Source: Nocardia sp. XZ_19_385
GTDB taxonomy: Bacteria > Actinomycetota > Actinomycetes > Mycobacteriales > Mycobacteriaceae
Assembly (NCBI RefSeq): GCF_015355755.1
Contig: NZ_JACVEE010000002.1
Coordinates: forward strand, 2,046,001 to 2,110,000
DNA: 64,000 nucleotides
Direction: 5' to 3'
In this document: piece after piece, positions 27,023 through 35,513 of the stretch
How positions within the stretch are numbered: the stretch's first letter is position 1
How the letters are laid out: each line of letters opens with the position of its first letter
Notes under the pieces: generated by a model
Databases searched by the model: none
Seen by the model: the letters and a program-made list of their open reading frames with translations, nothing else
What the model was told of the DNA's origin: nothing
Position numbers and translations under genes: made by a program

Positions 27023-27954
27023 AACAAGTGACTTCCCCCGGGCGGCGCATGGATCGGCGTGGGTTTTTGGGGCTGGCCGTTGCTGGGGTGGCGGCGGGGG
27101 TGGCTGGGTGTGGGGTGAGTTCTGGGGTGGGGACGGTGCGGCTCGGGTCGGGGGAGCCGGGTGGGTTCTATAACGCGTTTGCGCGGTTGCTGGCTGAGGT
27201 GGCGGATCAGGCGGGGACGGTGCGGATCGATCCGATCGATACCTATGGGTCGCGGACGAATCTGACGATGCTGGTGCGCGGGGAAGTGGATGCCGCACTG
27301 GCGCTGGTGGATTCGATCGAAGGCGGCGAGCAGGTACTGGCGCTGGGGCGAGTCTACGAAAACTATCTGCAGCTGGCGGTGCGGGCGGACAGTCCGATCC
27401 AGCGGGTGGCCGATCTGCGGGGGACCCGGGTGAATCTGGGCGCGGTCGGGTCCGGGGCCGCGCTGACCGGCGAGCGGCTGCTGTGGGCGGCGGGGTTCGA
27501 GCCGGGCGTGGACGTCACTGTCGAGCACCGTGGGCTGCGGAACGCGGTGGCGGCGCTGGATTCCGGGGGCGTGGACGCACTGCTGTGGGCCGGTGGCGTT
27601 CCGACTGCCGCGCTGGCCGTGCCCCGCCTGCGCCTGCTGGATCTGGATGAGCTTGCGGCGCCGCTACGTTCGCGCTTCGGACATGTCTACGACCGCGTCC
27701 AGATCCCCGCCGACGCCTACCCGGGCGGTTCCGCCGTCCACACGATCGGTGTCGCGAACCTGCTGCTCGCCGCGCCCACCCTGCCGGACGCCGCCGCGGC
27801 CGCCATCGTCGACCTGCTCCTGTCCCGCGCCGACGCGCTGGTCCCGGCCGAGGCCGCGGGCACCCAATTCCTCGATGCCCGTTCCCTCACCGGCACCAGC
27901 TCGATCGCCCTGCACCCGGGCGCGGCCGAGGTCTACCGCCGCCACCACGGCTGA
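27019..27954 (+). CDS. TAXI-family solute-binding lipoprotein
   Basis: A 311-residue extracytoplasmic binding protein. The N-terminus is 'MDRRGFLGLAVAGVAAG' with lipobox 'VAGC'; the RRGF context suggests possible Tat export. The mature part has 'LGSGEPGGFYNAFARLLAEV' and 'VNLGAVGSGAALTGERLL', typical of TAXI TRAP-type binding proteins. The ATG overlaps the kinase stop (ATGA), so it is translationally coupled. No TRAP permease is present, so it may act as a periplasmic co-sensor and not as a transporter subunit. The first 110 bases are extremely G-rich on this strand, in sharp contrast to the C-rich end of the kinase gene. Confidence 0.86.
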   Translation: MKQVTSPGRRMDRRGFLGLAVAGVAAGVAGCGVSSGVGTVRLGSGEPGGFYNAFARLLAEVADQAGTVRIDPIDTYGSRTNLTMLVRGEVDAALALVDSIEGGEQVLALGRVYENYLQLAVRADSPIQRVADLRGTRVNLGAVGSGAALTGERLLWAAGFEPGVDVTVEHRGLRNAVAALDSGGVDALLWAGGVPTAALAVPRLRLLDLDELAAPLRSRFGHVYDRVQIPADAYPGGSAVHTIGVANLLLAAPTLPDAAAAAIVDLLLSRADALVPAEAAGTQFLDARSLTGTSSIALHPGAAEVYRRHHG

Positions 27955-27973
27955 GCGGGCGGCAGGCCCCGCT

Positions 27974-28294
27974 TCAGGAACGGACCAGGCGCGCGATGGC
28001 GTCGGTGGCTTCCTTGATCTTGGCTTCGGCTTCGGGGCCGCCCGCGACGGCGGCGTCGACGACGCAGTGGCTGATGTGGTCTTCGAGCAGGCCCATGGCG
28101 ACGGCTTGCAGGGCCTTTGTCATCGCCGAGACCTGGGTGAGGATGTCGATGCAGTACTTCTCTTCTTCGACCATGCGCTGCAGGCCGCGGGCTTGACCCT
28201 CGATCCGGCGCAGCCGCTTGAGGTAGTCGTCCTTGGCGGTGATGTAACCGTGGGCGGAGTGGTCGTGTCCGCCGGTTTCCGGGGTGGTTGTCAC
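27974..28294 (-). CDS. csoR: CsoR-type copper-sensing repressor
   Basis: A 106-residue all-helical metal-sensing repressor. The Cu(I) ligand set C48-x24-H73-x3-C77 has the spacing of mycobacterial CsoR (C36/H61/C65). Other family marks are 'YLKRLRRIEGQARGLQRMVE' and 'YCIDILTQVSAMTKALQ'. A His-rich N-terminus ('GGHDHSAHG') is extra. The GTG start has AGGAG seven bases upstream and replaces a longer frame that begins inside the promoter. A TACCC/GGGTA palindrome upstream is a likely autoregulatory operator. No copper pump or chaperone is adjacent. Confidence 0.85.
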   Translation of the reverse strand: MTTTPETGGHDHSAHGYITAKDDYLKRLRRIEGQARGLQRMVEEEKYCIDILTQVSAMTKALQAVAMGLLEDHISHCVVDAAVAGGPEAEAKIKEATDAIARLVRS

Positions 28295-28366
28295 CGGTGT
28301 TCTCCTCGTCCTAGCAGTGGCCGGGTTGAATCTTCGCAGACGCGGGGCGCTCCGGTCGTGTCGTGA

Positions 28367-28381
28367 TACCCACCTAGGGTA
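28367..28381. promoter_or_regulatory. Candidate CsoR operator
   Basis: TACCC-ACCTA-GGGTA, a 15-base palindrome of the kind bound by CsoR-family repressors, 73 bases before the csoR start. It lies between csoR and the EamA gene, both read leftward, so it most likely controls csoR itself. Confidence 0.6.
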
Positions 28382-28400
28382 CATGCGGATGTGTGGGTTG

Positions 28401-29366
28401 TCAGGTGCGCGCCGGTTCGTCCAGTACGTCGGTGAGTCCGTGCGGGTCGAGATCCTCGTTCCGGCCCTGCTGTGCCAGGACGATCCCGACGATCACCACC
28501 ACGCTGCCGGCCAGCTGGATCGGCGCGACCGCCTCGCCGAGCAGCAGCCAGGACAGCGCCACCGCGAACATGACCTCGCTGAGCAGGATCAACGACATGA
28601 GCGTGGACCCGATTCGTGCCGCACCCGCCACACCGCACAGGTAGGCGATCACCGTGGCGATGAGAATCAGCAGCGTCAACGACAGCAGCGCGGGAATTCG
28701 ATGCTCGGCCAGCGTGACGGTGCCGGCCCCGAAGTGCACCGGCAGCACCTGCGTGACCGCGAGAATCCAGCTGGTCACGGCCGCGACGGTCAGCCCGGTC
28801 CCGAGCAGCACCACCGGCCGCACCTCGGCCGTCGTGCGCTCGGACAACAGGAACAGCGCCGCGTTGCACACCATCGACAGCCCGGCCCAGCCCAGTCCCG
28901 GCAAACTCAGCCCGCCCGCGTCGAACACATTGATGACCAGCGCCGCCCCGCCGACCGCGAGGACCGCGCCCACCATCGTCGCAACGCTCGGCCGCTGCGC
29001 ACGCACCAGCCAGTTCCACCCGAGCACCGCGATCGGCGCCAGGAACTGAATCATCAGCGACACTCCGACCTGCAGATACTCCAGGGACAAGAAGAACGTC
29101 GCCTGCACGCCGGTAATCGCGATCACGCCGAAGGCGATGATTGCCCGGGAATGCCGCACGCTCGCCCGTAACCCGATCGGGTCTCGCCACGCCGCCAGCG
29201 CCATCAGCACCGCCGCAGCCCCGGTCAGTCGAATCGCCAGCACCGCGCCCGGTGACCAGTCCGCCCCCAGTACCGATTTCGCGAACGACCCCGAACTTGC
29301 GAACGCCAGCCCGCTTGCCACCGTCAGCCACACACCTGCTTGCGCCCGCGCCACAACCCACCTCAT
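28401..29366 (-). CDS. EamA/DMT-family transporter
   Basis: Drug/metabolite-type exporter of 321 residues with about ten membrane segments in two EamA repeats. First repeat: 'GLAFASSGSFAKSVLG', 'GVSLMIQFLAPIAVLGWNWL'. Second repeat: 'GAARIGSTLMSLILLSEVMF' and 'WLLLGEAVAPIQLAGSVVVI'. The C-terminus is short and acidic. Such proteins export amino acids or similar small molecules; the cargo here is unknown. The Shine-Dalgarno site is weak. It is divergent from mtnP and upstream of csoR on the same strand, with the CsoR operator between them. Confidence 0.87.
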   Translation of the reverse strand: MRWVVARAQAGVWLTVASGLAFASSGSFAKSVLGADWSPGAVLAIRLTGAAAVLMALAAWRDPIGLRASVRHSRAIIAFGVIAITGVQATFFLSLEYLQVGVSLMIQFLAPIAVLGWNWLVRAQRPSVATMVGAVLAVGGAALVINVFDAGGLSLPGLGWAGLSMVCNAALFLLSERTTAEVRPVVLLGTGLTVAAVTSWILAVTQVLPVHFGAGTVTLAEHRIPALLSLTLLILIATVIAYLCGVAGAARIGSTLMSLILLSEVMFAVALSWLLLGEAVAPIQLAGSVVVIVGIVLAQQGRNEDLDPHGLTDVLDEPART

Positions 29367-29471
29367 CCGAAAACCAAGTCATCCCATCTTTGCTGAGGGG
29401 CGTGGCCCGGAATCGTCCGGGTCGGCAGCCCCGATGCGCGTTCCAAGATGTGAAACGAGAGAATCGCATGC

Positions 29472-30281
29472 ATGAGAATCCCGGCCCGGCCCGCCCTCGC
29501 TGTCATCGGCGGCAGTGGTTTCTATGACTTCTTCGACAACGACGCGACGCATGTCGAGGTCGACACCCCGTATGGCAAGCCGAGCGCGCCGGTCGCGATC
29601 GGTGCGGTCGAGGGCCGGGCGGTGGCGTTCATCCCGCGCCACGGCAAGCAGCACGAGTTCGCGCCGCACACCCTGCCGTATCAGGCCAACATGTGGGCGC
29701 TGCGCGCGCTGGGGGTGCGGCGGATCTTCGCGCCGTGCGCGGTGGGCAGCTTGCGCGCCGACTGGGGGCCGGGCACGGTCGCGGTGCCGGATCAGCTGGT
29801 CGACCGCACCTCGGGCCGCCCGCAGACCTTCTTCGACGGCGGCGGCGTGCACGTCTCCTTCGCCGACCCGTATTGCGACGAACTCCGCACCGCCGCAATC
29901 AAATCCGAATCCGACGCGCTGACGGTCAAACCGTCCGGCACCATGGTCGTCGTGCAGGGGCCCCGCTTCTCCACCCGCGCCGAGAGCCGCTGGTTCGCCG
30001 GCCAGGGCTGGGATCTGGTCAACATGACCGGCCATCCGGAAGCAGTCCTCGCTCGTGAACTCGAAATGTGCTACGCCGCAGTCGCTTTGGTCACCGACCT
30101 GGACGCGGGCCTGGAAGAGGGCGACGGCGTGCACGCGGCCGACGTCTTCGCCGAGTTCAAGCGCAACCTCGGCCCGTTCAAGGAGCTGATCCGCGGTGCC
30201 GTCGCCGCGGTCGACGGCACCGGCACCTGCGACCGCTGCACCGTCCACACCGGCGTTTCCCTGCCCTTCGAACTCCCGTAA
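29472..30281 (+). CDS. mtnP: S-methyl-5'-thioadenosine phosphorylase
   Basis: Cleaves methylthioadenosine to adenine and methylthioribose-1-phosphate in methionine salvage. A 269-residue member of the PNP/MTAP family. Motifs are 'LAVIGGSGFYDF' (phosphate loop), 'IPRHGKQHEFAPHTLPYQAN', 'GPRFSTRAES' and the purine-site 'NMTGHPEAVLARELEMCY'. Next to it is a sugar-nucleotide epimerase gene, the same pairing as Rv0535/Rv0536 in M. tuberculosis. A GAGAGAA site precedes the ATG. Confidence 0.93.
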   Translation: MRIPARPALAVIGGSGFYDFFDNDATHVEVDTPYGKPSAPVAIGAVEGRAVAFIPRHGKQHEFAPHTLPYQANMWALRALGVRRIFAPCAVGSLRADWGPGTVAVPDQLVDRTSGRPQTFFDGGGVHVSFADPYCDELRTAAIKSESDALTVKPSGTMVVVQGPRFSTRAESRWFAGQGWDLVNMTGHPEAVLARELEMCYAAVALVTDLDAGLEEGDGVHAADVFAEFKRNLGPFKELIRGAVAAVDGTGTCDRCTVHTGVSLPFELP

Positions 30282-30417
30282 ACCGTTGGGGCGGCTGGAC
30301 ATCGGATTGTCCGGCCGCCTGTCCGGGCTTACTGCCGGAGTTGCGTCGCGATGCGATCTACCATGATCCGGTGAGCTAGCCGGAAGCCATCCGGCGCCGG
30401 GAACACGGGTGGACATG

Positions 30418-31461
30418 ATGAAGGTGCTGGTAACCGGGGCTGCCGGTTTCATCGGATCGCACGTCTGCCGGGCGCTGGCCGAAGCGGGACATGACGTCAC
30501 CGGGATCGACTCGCTGACCGAGGCGGTGCACGGCGCGGGCGCGGAACCGCCGGAGGGGGTCGCGCGGGTCGACGTGCGCGATGCGGACGCGCTCGCGCCG
30601 CTGCTACGCGATGTGGAGGTCGTCTGCCATTTCGCCGCGGCGACCGGATCCGCTTACAGCCCAGGCGATTACGCGGCGAACAACGACCACGGCACCGCCG
30701 TGCTGCTGGCGGCGATGGGCGAGGCGAAGATCCGCCGCCTGGTGCTCGCCTCCTCGATCACCGTTTACGGCGAAGGCCGCTACCGCACGGTGCGCGGCGG
30801 CCCGTTCTTCCCCGGCCTGCGCCTGCGCGCCGACCTCGATCGCGGCATGTTCGACCATCGCGCTCCGCGCACCGGCGAGATCCTGACCTGGGAACCGGTC
30901 ACCGAGGACGCGCCGCTCCGCCCTCGCGGCTACTACGGGGCAAGCAAAGCGGCGCAGGAGAATTACGCATTCGCCTGGGGATTGTCGACGGGCGCCGCGG
31001 TCACCGTCCTGCGATTCCACTCGGTGTACGGCGAAGGCGCGCACTCCGGTCTACCCGCCCAGTTCCGCGACGCCCTCGCCGCCGGCACCGCACCGCGCGT
31101 CTTCGAAGACGGCGGCCAGGTGCGGGATTTCGTCCACATCAGCGACGCCGTGTCCGCCACCCTCGCCGCCGTGGAACGCGCCCTCCCCGGCTTCGTCCCC
31201 CTGAACATCGCGTCCGGCAACCCGATCACCTGCTGGGAGCTCGCCTCCGTCATGGCCAAGGCGCTGGCTGGTCCGGAACCCATCGTCACCGGCCAATACC
31301 ACCTCCCGGATGTCCGCCACTTCGTCGCCGCCCCGGTCCGCGCCCACCACGCCCTCGGCTTCACCGCCACCACCCCGCCCCGCACCGGCCTCCCCGATTA
31401 CGCCACCGCCCAGCCCCTTTCGGCAATCGAAACCACCCGCCCAGTCGCCAGCGAGCCGTGA
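30418..31461 (+). CDS. NAD-dependent epimerase/dehydratase (extended SDR, GalE-like)
   Basis: A 347-residue extended short-chain dehydrogenase acting on a nucleotide sugar. It has the NAD-binding 'VTGAAGFIGSHVCRALAE', the 'CHFAAATGS' segment, the catalytic Ser in 'LASSITVYGEG' and the Y-x-x-x-K pair in 'YYGASKAAQE'. C-terminal substrate-side motifs are 'FEDGGQVRDFVHISDAVSAT' and 'LNIASG'. A 40-residue insert around 'FFPGLRLRADLDRGMFDHRA' is unusual. The ATG with GGTGG five bases upstream was preferred over an in-frame GTG nine bases earlier. It corresponds in position to galE3 (Rv0536). Epimerase versus dehydratase cannot be decided. Confidence 0.88.
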   Translation: MKVLVTGAAGFIGSHVCRALAEAGHDVTGIDSLTEAVHGAGAEPPEGVARVDVRDADALAPLLRDVEVVCHFAAATGSAYSPGDYAANNDHGTAVLLAAMGEAKIRRLVLASSITVYGEGRYRTVRGGPFFPGLRLRADLDRGMFDHRAPRTGEILTWEPVTEDAPLRPRGYYGASKAAQENYAFAWGLSTGAAVTVLRFHSVYGEGAHSGLPAQFRDALAAGTAPRVFEDGGQVRDFVHISDAVSATLAAVERALPGFVPLNIASGNPITCWELASVMAKALAGPEPIVTGQYHLPDVRHFVAAPVRAHHALGFTATTPPRTGLPDYATAQPLSAIETTRPVASEP

Positions 31462-31622
31462 TCACAGCCCCAACCGTCAACGCCGCCACCTTCCGAATGG
31501 CTGGTCTCCGCCATGGCTGCCCTAGTCGACTCGGCAATCGGGACATGGTCGTGGCATCGTCCGAGTAGGGCCCTCGCTCATGTCCCGGCTATCGGCGCGC
31601 AGACCCGGGCTAGGCTCCCCGT

Positions 31623-32183
31623 GTGGACAACCCGTTGCGGCTCGAGGTGATCGTCGCCAGTACGCGTCCGGAGCGTTTCGCGCCGGTGGTCGCCGACTGG
31701 TTTCTGCGCGCTGCGCGGTCCAGGCCCGAATTCGACACCGGCGTAATCGATCTCATCGACACCGGGCTGCCGGAGAACCTCACCGACACTCCTGAGGCGC
31801 AAGCCTTCCGGGCCCGCTTGGCTGCCGCGGACGCGTTCGTCGCGGTTACGTCCGAGTACAACCATGGATACCCGGCCTCGCTGAAGACCGCCTTCGACAC
31901 CGCGAAACGCGAATGGCGGGCCAAGCCCATCGGGTTCGTCTCCTACGGCGGCCTCTCCGGTGGTCTGCGCGCCGTCGAACAACTCCGCCAGGTCGTCTCG
32001 GAACTTCACATGGTCTCGGCCCGGGAAACCGTGAGCTTCCATCAGGCCAAGAAGCAGTTCGATAAGGCGGGGGAGACACAAGACGGTGCCGCGATCGACG
32101 CCGCTGACCGTCTCCTCACCCAATTGGCTTGGTGGGCAACGACTCTCCGGTCAGCCCGCACCACCACCCCGTACCCAGGTTGA
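31623..32183 (+). CDS. NADPH-dependent FMN reductase family protein
   Basis: A 186-residue flavodoxin-like reductase. The N-terminal 'LEVIVASTRPERFAPVVADW' is the FMN phosphate-binding motif. 'AAADAFVAVTSEYNHGYPAS' and 'LKTAFDTA' form the isoalloxazine-side loop, and 'KPIGFVSYGGLSGGLRAVEQ' completes the fold. Such proteins reduce quinones, azo compounds or free FMN; the specific role is unknown. The start is GTG. It ends 70 bases before the convergent eccE, with a large hairpin between them. Confidence 0.9.
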   Translation: MDNPLRLEVIVASTRPERFAPVVADWFLRAARSRPEFDTGVIDLIDTGLPENLTDTPEAQAFRARLAAADAFVAVTSEYNHGYPASLKTAFDTAKREWRAKPIGFVSYGGLSGGLRAVEQLRQVVSELHMVSARETVSFHQAKKQFDKAGETQDGAAIDAADRLLTQLAWWATTLRSARTTTPYPG

Positions 32184-32193
32184 CCCCATCAAA

Positions 32194-32233
32194 TGTCGAG
32201 AGCACCCACGCAATCGCGTAGGTGCTCTCGACA
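32194..32233. terminator. Two-way terminator between FMN reductase and eccE
   Basis: A 13-bp perfect outer stem (32194-32206 with 32221-32233), then one mismatch and a 4-bp inner stem, loop AATC. It stands between two convergent genes and separates the metabolic block from T7SS locus B. Confidence 0.8.
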
Positions 32234-32254
32234 CTGCTCTGTGAGTTCGGTGAA

Positions 32255-33913
32255 CTAGTGCATCGGTCCCGCGCCCTGCATCTGACGCTGGCGCCCGCGC
32301 GGATGCCCGATGTAGGTGGCTTCGCGGGGGATCGAGACCAGGGTCAGGTCGACCTGGGCGGTGCCGGTCCGCAGGATGACGTGGTTGCCGATGGCGCCGG
32401 GCTGGTGGATGGACAGGTCGGGGCGGGTGGCGGGCCAGCCCATCGGGTCACCGGTGACGTAGATCGTGGTGACACCGGCGTGGGGGGCGGGCGCGAGGAC
32501 GCCGTCGACCACGGTAGCGGTGAAACCCGCGTCGGACTGGTGGGTTTCGACGGCGATGGTGAGACGTTCCGGGTTGCCGACGGTCTGTACCAGCTGCTCC
32601 CAGGCGTGGGCGCGGTCGGTGCGGATCAGGATGCGCTCGCCGACGGCCAGCGCGCGGAACACCAGCTGCTGGGCCAAGTACAGCTCGCCCGCCACATAGA
32701 CGGTCGAAATGCCTTGGCCGATAATGCGAACCGCCACACCCTGGTTCTCTTCATCGGAACCGATCAGCTGACCGCAGCCGGAGGACGGCAGGTGCAGCGC
32801 GGCGATGACATCGATCGGGTACTCGGTCATCGGGACGGTGTCATCGACGCCGGGCGCGGCCAGCGGCATGTGTGCGAGCAACCCGTCGCGGTGCCGGCCG
32901 GCCATCGAGATCATGCCCTTGAGCTTGGAGCGTTCCGGCAGTTCGCGCGCGGTCAAACGCCAAGCGGCGCCGATGCTTACGGTTTCCGCGGAGCTGCCCG
33001 CACGCAACCGCACCGCGACGGTGGTGCCACGCGAGGGCGCGACCCACAGCTGGGCGAGCAGATCGGAGCCGAGCCGCTTCGGGTCGACGGCCGCACCGAT
33101 GTTCACGGCATTACCGATTTCGGCGTAGCGCCAGCGATGTGTCAGGTTGCGCGGGTCGAAGCCCGCGGTGATCTGCAGGACGGCCTTGCGGATTTCCGGG
33201 GCGGTGAGGATTCGGGCGTTGCAGTCGGCGTCTTCCAGCGCGCGCATAATCCGTTGCGTCGCAATGGTTACCGCGCGGGACGCGCCTTCGGTGCCGCCGC
33301 CGCGCCGGGCCGAGGCCTCCGGGCAGGCGATGGCGTCGAAGCTGATGGCCAGCCAGACGGCGCGGTGCGCGGTGGCGGGCAGCGGGCCGAGCAGCGATTC
33401 GTAGATCTTGCCGGCGGGCGTGCCGGCCCGGCTGCGGTGGCCGTGGCTGATGATGTCGATGCCGCTCAGCAGAATGTCGTGCTGGTTGAGGCATTTCGCC
33501 AGTTCGGGCAGCGGCAGCAGGTGCGAGGCGTGCACCGTGGAGGACGAGATCCGGGTCAGCCCGCCGCGCGGGGGCAGCACCTCGACGACGGTGACGACGC
33601 GGCTGCCGTCCCAGTACAGGCCGAGGGAGCGGTCGTCGGGGCCGCGGAAGTCGACGGTGTCGCCGATCTCGTAGTCGGACTTGGTGAGGTAGCGCCACCA
33701 GGTCGCGATCCAGTCGAGCACGGTGCGCTTGGCGATCGGGATCAGCGGAATCAGCGCCGAGACAACGGCAATGCCGAGCGCGATCCATTTATCGAGTCCG
33801 AAGATCAGCGCTACCAGGCCGATAACCAGCGCGAAGACCTGCGCTACCAGCAGGTTCTGCAGCGAGATCCGACCAAAGAGCGGGCGCGGTCCGGCCCCGG
33901 TGGATTCAGCCAT
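32255..33913 (-). CDS. eccE: T7SS membrane component EccE (locus B)
   Basis: EccE belongs to the peripheral ring of the ESX membrane complex. The protein has about 552 residues. Two N-terminal membrane segments lie at about 20-65 ('VFALVIGLVALIFGLDKWIA'), followed by 'LDWIATWWRYLTKSDYEIGD' and a long soluble domain as in the family. The frame extends 43 codons further upstream, but the chosen ATG has GGGGGAC about four bases ahead and a normal N-terminus. It is divergent from eccB. M. tuberculosis ESX-4 lacks eccE, while several other actinobacterial ESX-4 loci keep it. The similarity is moderate, so the call rests on architecture plus context. Confidence 0.8.
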   Translation of the reverse strand: MAESTGAGPRPLFGRISLQNLLVAQVFALVIGLVALIFGLDKWIALGIAVVSALIPLIPIAKRTVLDWIATWWRYLTKSDYEIGDTVDFRGPDDRSLGLYWDGSRVVTVVEVLPPRGGLTRISSSTVHASHLLPLPELAKCLNQHDILLSGIDIISHGHRSRAGTPAGKIYESLLGPLPATAHRAVWLAISFDAIACPEASARRGGGTEGASRAVTIATQRIMRALEDADCNARILTAPEIRKAVLQITAGFDPRNLTHRWRYAEIGNAVNIGAAVDPKRLGSDLLAQLWVAPSRGTTVAVRLRAGSSAETVSIGAAWRLTARELPERSKLKGMISMAGRHRDGLLAHMPLAAPGVDDTVPMTEYPIDVIAALHLPSSGCGQLIGSDEENQGVAVRIIGQGISTVYVAGELYLAQQLVFRALAVGERILIRTDRAHAWEQLVQTVGNPERLTIAVETHQSDAGFTATVVDGVLAPAPHAGVTTIYVTGDPMGWPATRPDLSIHQPGAIGNHVILRTGTAQVDLTLVSIPREATYIGHPRGRQRQMQGAGPMH

Positions 33914-33960
33914 TATCGTCCCCCAATAACCCGGTATCGGCCGCGATCTACCGGCCGAGC

Positions 33961-33989
33961 TGAACAAGACTCCCCGGGAACTGTACTGT
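33961..33989 (+). promoter_or_regulatory. Candidate promoter of eccB
   Basis: TGAACA (33961-33966), 17-base spacer, TACTGT (33984-33989), which fits TAnnnT. It lies in the eccE/eccB divergent gap, about 37 bases before the eccB start. Confidence 0.4.
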
Positions 33990-34025
33990 GTTGCCCGGAC
34001 GAGAGCACTGTTCGGGGGAGGAAAG

Positions 34026-35513
34026 ATGCCTTCAAAACCCACTACGCGCTGGCAGGTGAGCGGTTACCGCTTCCTGGTGCGCCGCATGGAGCACGCCTTG
34101 GTGCGCCGGGATGTGCGCATGCTGCACGACCCGATGCGTTCCCAGTCCCGGGCCTATGCCGTCGGCTTGGTGCTGGGCATTGTCGTACTGGCCGGTTGTG
34201 GCATTCTCGCGTTGCTCCGCCCGCAAGACAAAATCGGCAGCAACACTTTGCTGATCGGCAAGGAATCCGGCGGCGTCTACGTGGTGATCGACAACGTCGT
34301 GCATCCCGCGCTGAACCTCGCCTCGGCCCGCCTGGCCTCCGGTGAATCGGGCAAGGCCGCCACCGTGAAGGAATCCGAGCTCGGCAAGAAGCCCCGCGGC
34401 CAGCTGATCGGCATCCCCGGCGCGCCCGCCACCTTGCGTTTCGACAAGGACGGCAAGGGCCGCACCTGGTCGGTGTGCGATGTCCGCACCGGCGCCGGCA
34501 GCACCGACCTCACCACCACCGTGATCGCCGGCAACCCGGAGCTCGGCGCGAAGGCCTCGATCATGCCCGGCGACAAAGCGCTGCTGGTGAAGGCCAAGGA
34601 CAAGACCTACCTGGTGTACGACAGCAAGCGCGCCGAGGTCGACATGAACGAGCGCGCCGTCACCGACGCCCTGGGCATCACCGGCGAGAAGGTGCAGAAG
34701 GTCAGCGAAGGCCTGCTGAACTCGATCCCCGAGGTGCTGCCGTTGAAGACGCCCAAGTTCGACAATCGCGGCGGCACGGTGAGCTACACGATCAACAACC
34801 ACCGTGTCGGCGATGTGGTGCAGGTGCCCTCGGAGGCCGACAAGTACTACGTGGTGCTCAGCGATGGGTTGCAGCAGATCTCGGCGCTGACCGCCGACAT
34901 CATCAAGAACTCCAACCCGACCCAGTCCGACGACACCCGGATCAGCCAGGCCGAACGCACCAACGCGCCGCCCTCGAAGGCGCTGCAGGTCGAGGACTAC
35001 CCGAGGGTCGCGCCGAAACTGGTGCCGCAGGACGACCAGCTGGTCAGCTGCATGTCCTGGAAGCCGATCCCGGAGGCCGCGGACAACAAGGACGGCAAGC
35101 GCGCCGACCTCAACATCCTCACCGGCGTGAAGCTGCCCATCCCGGACAACGCGAAAACCGTCTCGCTGGCGCAGGCCGACGGCTCCGGCGCCAACGCCGA
35201 TTCCGTCTACATCCCGCCGGCCACCGGCGCCTTCGTCCAGACCACCGGCATCGAACCCGACAGCCGGCGCAAGGACAGCATGTTCTACGTCGCCGACACC
35301 GGCGTCCGCTTCGGCATCAAGAACGCCGATGCTCGGAAGGCCTTGGGTATGGACACCGATTCGGGCGTGAAACCCGAACCGGCGCCCTGGCCGATCGTCG
35401 GATTGCTCGCCAACGGACCGACTTTGGGCCGTGAGGAAGCGATGGTCGCGCACGACGGCGTCGCCCCGGACGCGACGCCGGCCAAGCAGACCGTCGGCAA
35501 GGCCAGCGGCTAG
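34026..35513 (+). CDS. eccB: T7SS membrane protein EccB (locus B)
   Basis: EccB anchors the ESX complex and reaches into the periplasm. It has 495 residues. The short cytosolic N-terminus is 'TRWQVSGYRFLVRRMEHALV', followed by one membrane segment at about 44-65 and a large periplasmic part built of repeats ('LNLASARL', 'GIPGAPATL', 'SCMSW' are family marks). GGGGGAGGAAAG stands directly before the ATG. The stop codon overlaps the stop of the small membrane protein gene on the other strand (CTAG). It corresponds in position to eccB4 (Rv3450c). Confidence 0.93.
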   Translation: MPSKPTTRWQVSGYRFLVRRMEHALVRRDVRMLHDPMRSQSRAYAVGLVLGIVVLAGCGILALLRPQDKIGSNTLLIGKESGGVYVVIDNVVHPALNLASARLASGESGKAATVKESELGKKPRGQLIGIPGAPATLRFDKDGKGRTWSVCDVRTGAGSTDLTTTVIAGNPELGAKASIMPGDKALLVKAKDKTYLVYDSKRAEVDMNERAVTDALGITGEKVQKVSEGLLNSIPEVLPLKTPKFDNRGGTVSYTINNHRVGDVVQVPSEADKYYVVLSDGLQQISALTADIIKNSNPTQSDDTRISQAERTNAPPSKALQVEDYPRVAPKLVPQDDQLVSCMSWKPIPEAADNKDGKRADLNILTGVKLPIPDNAKTVSLAQADGSGANADSVYIPPATGAFVQTTGIEPDSRRKDSMFYVADTGVRFGIKNADARKALGMDTDSGVKPEPAPWPIVGLLANGPTLGREEAMVAHDGVAPDATPAKQTVGKASG

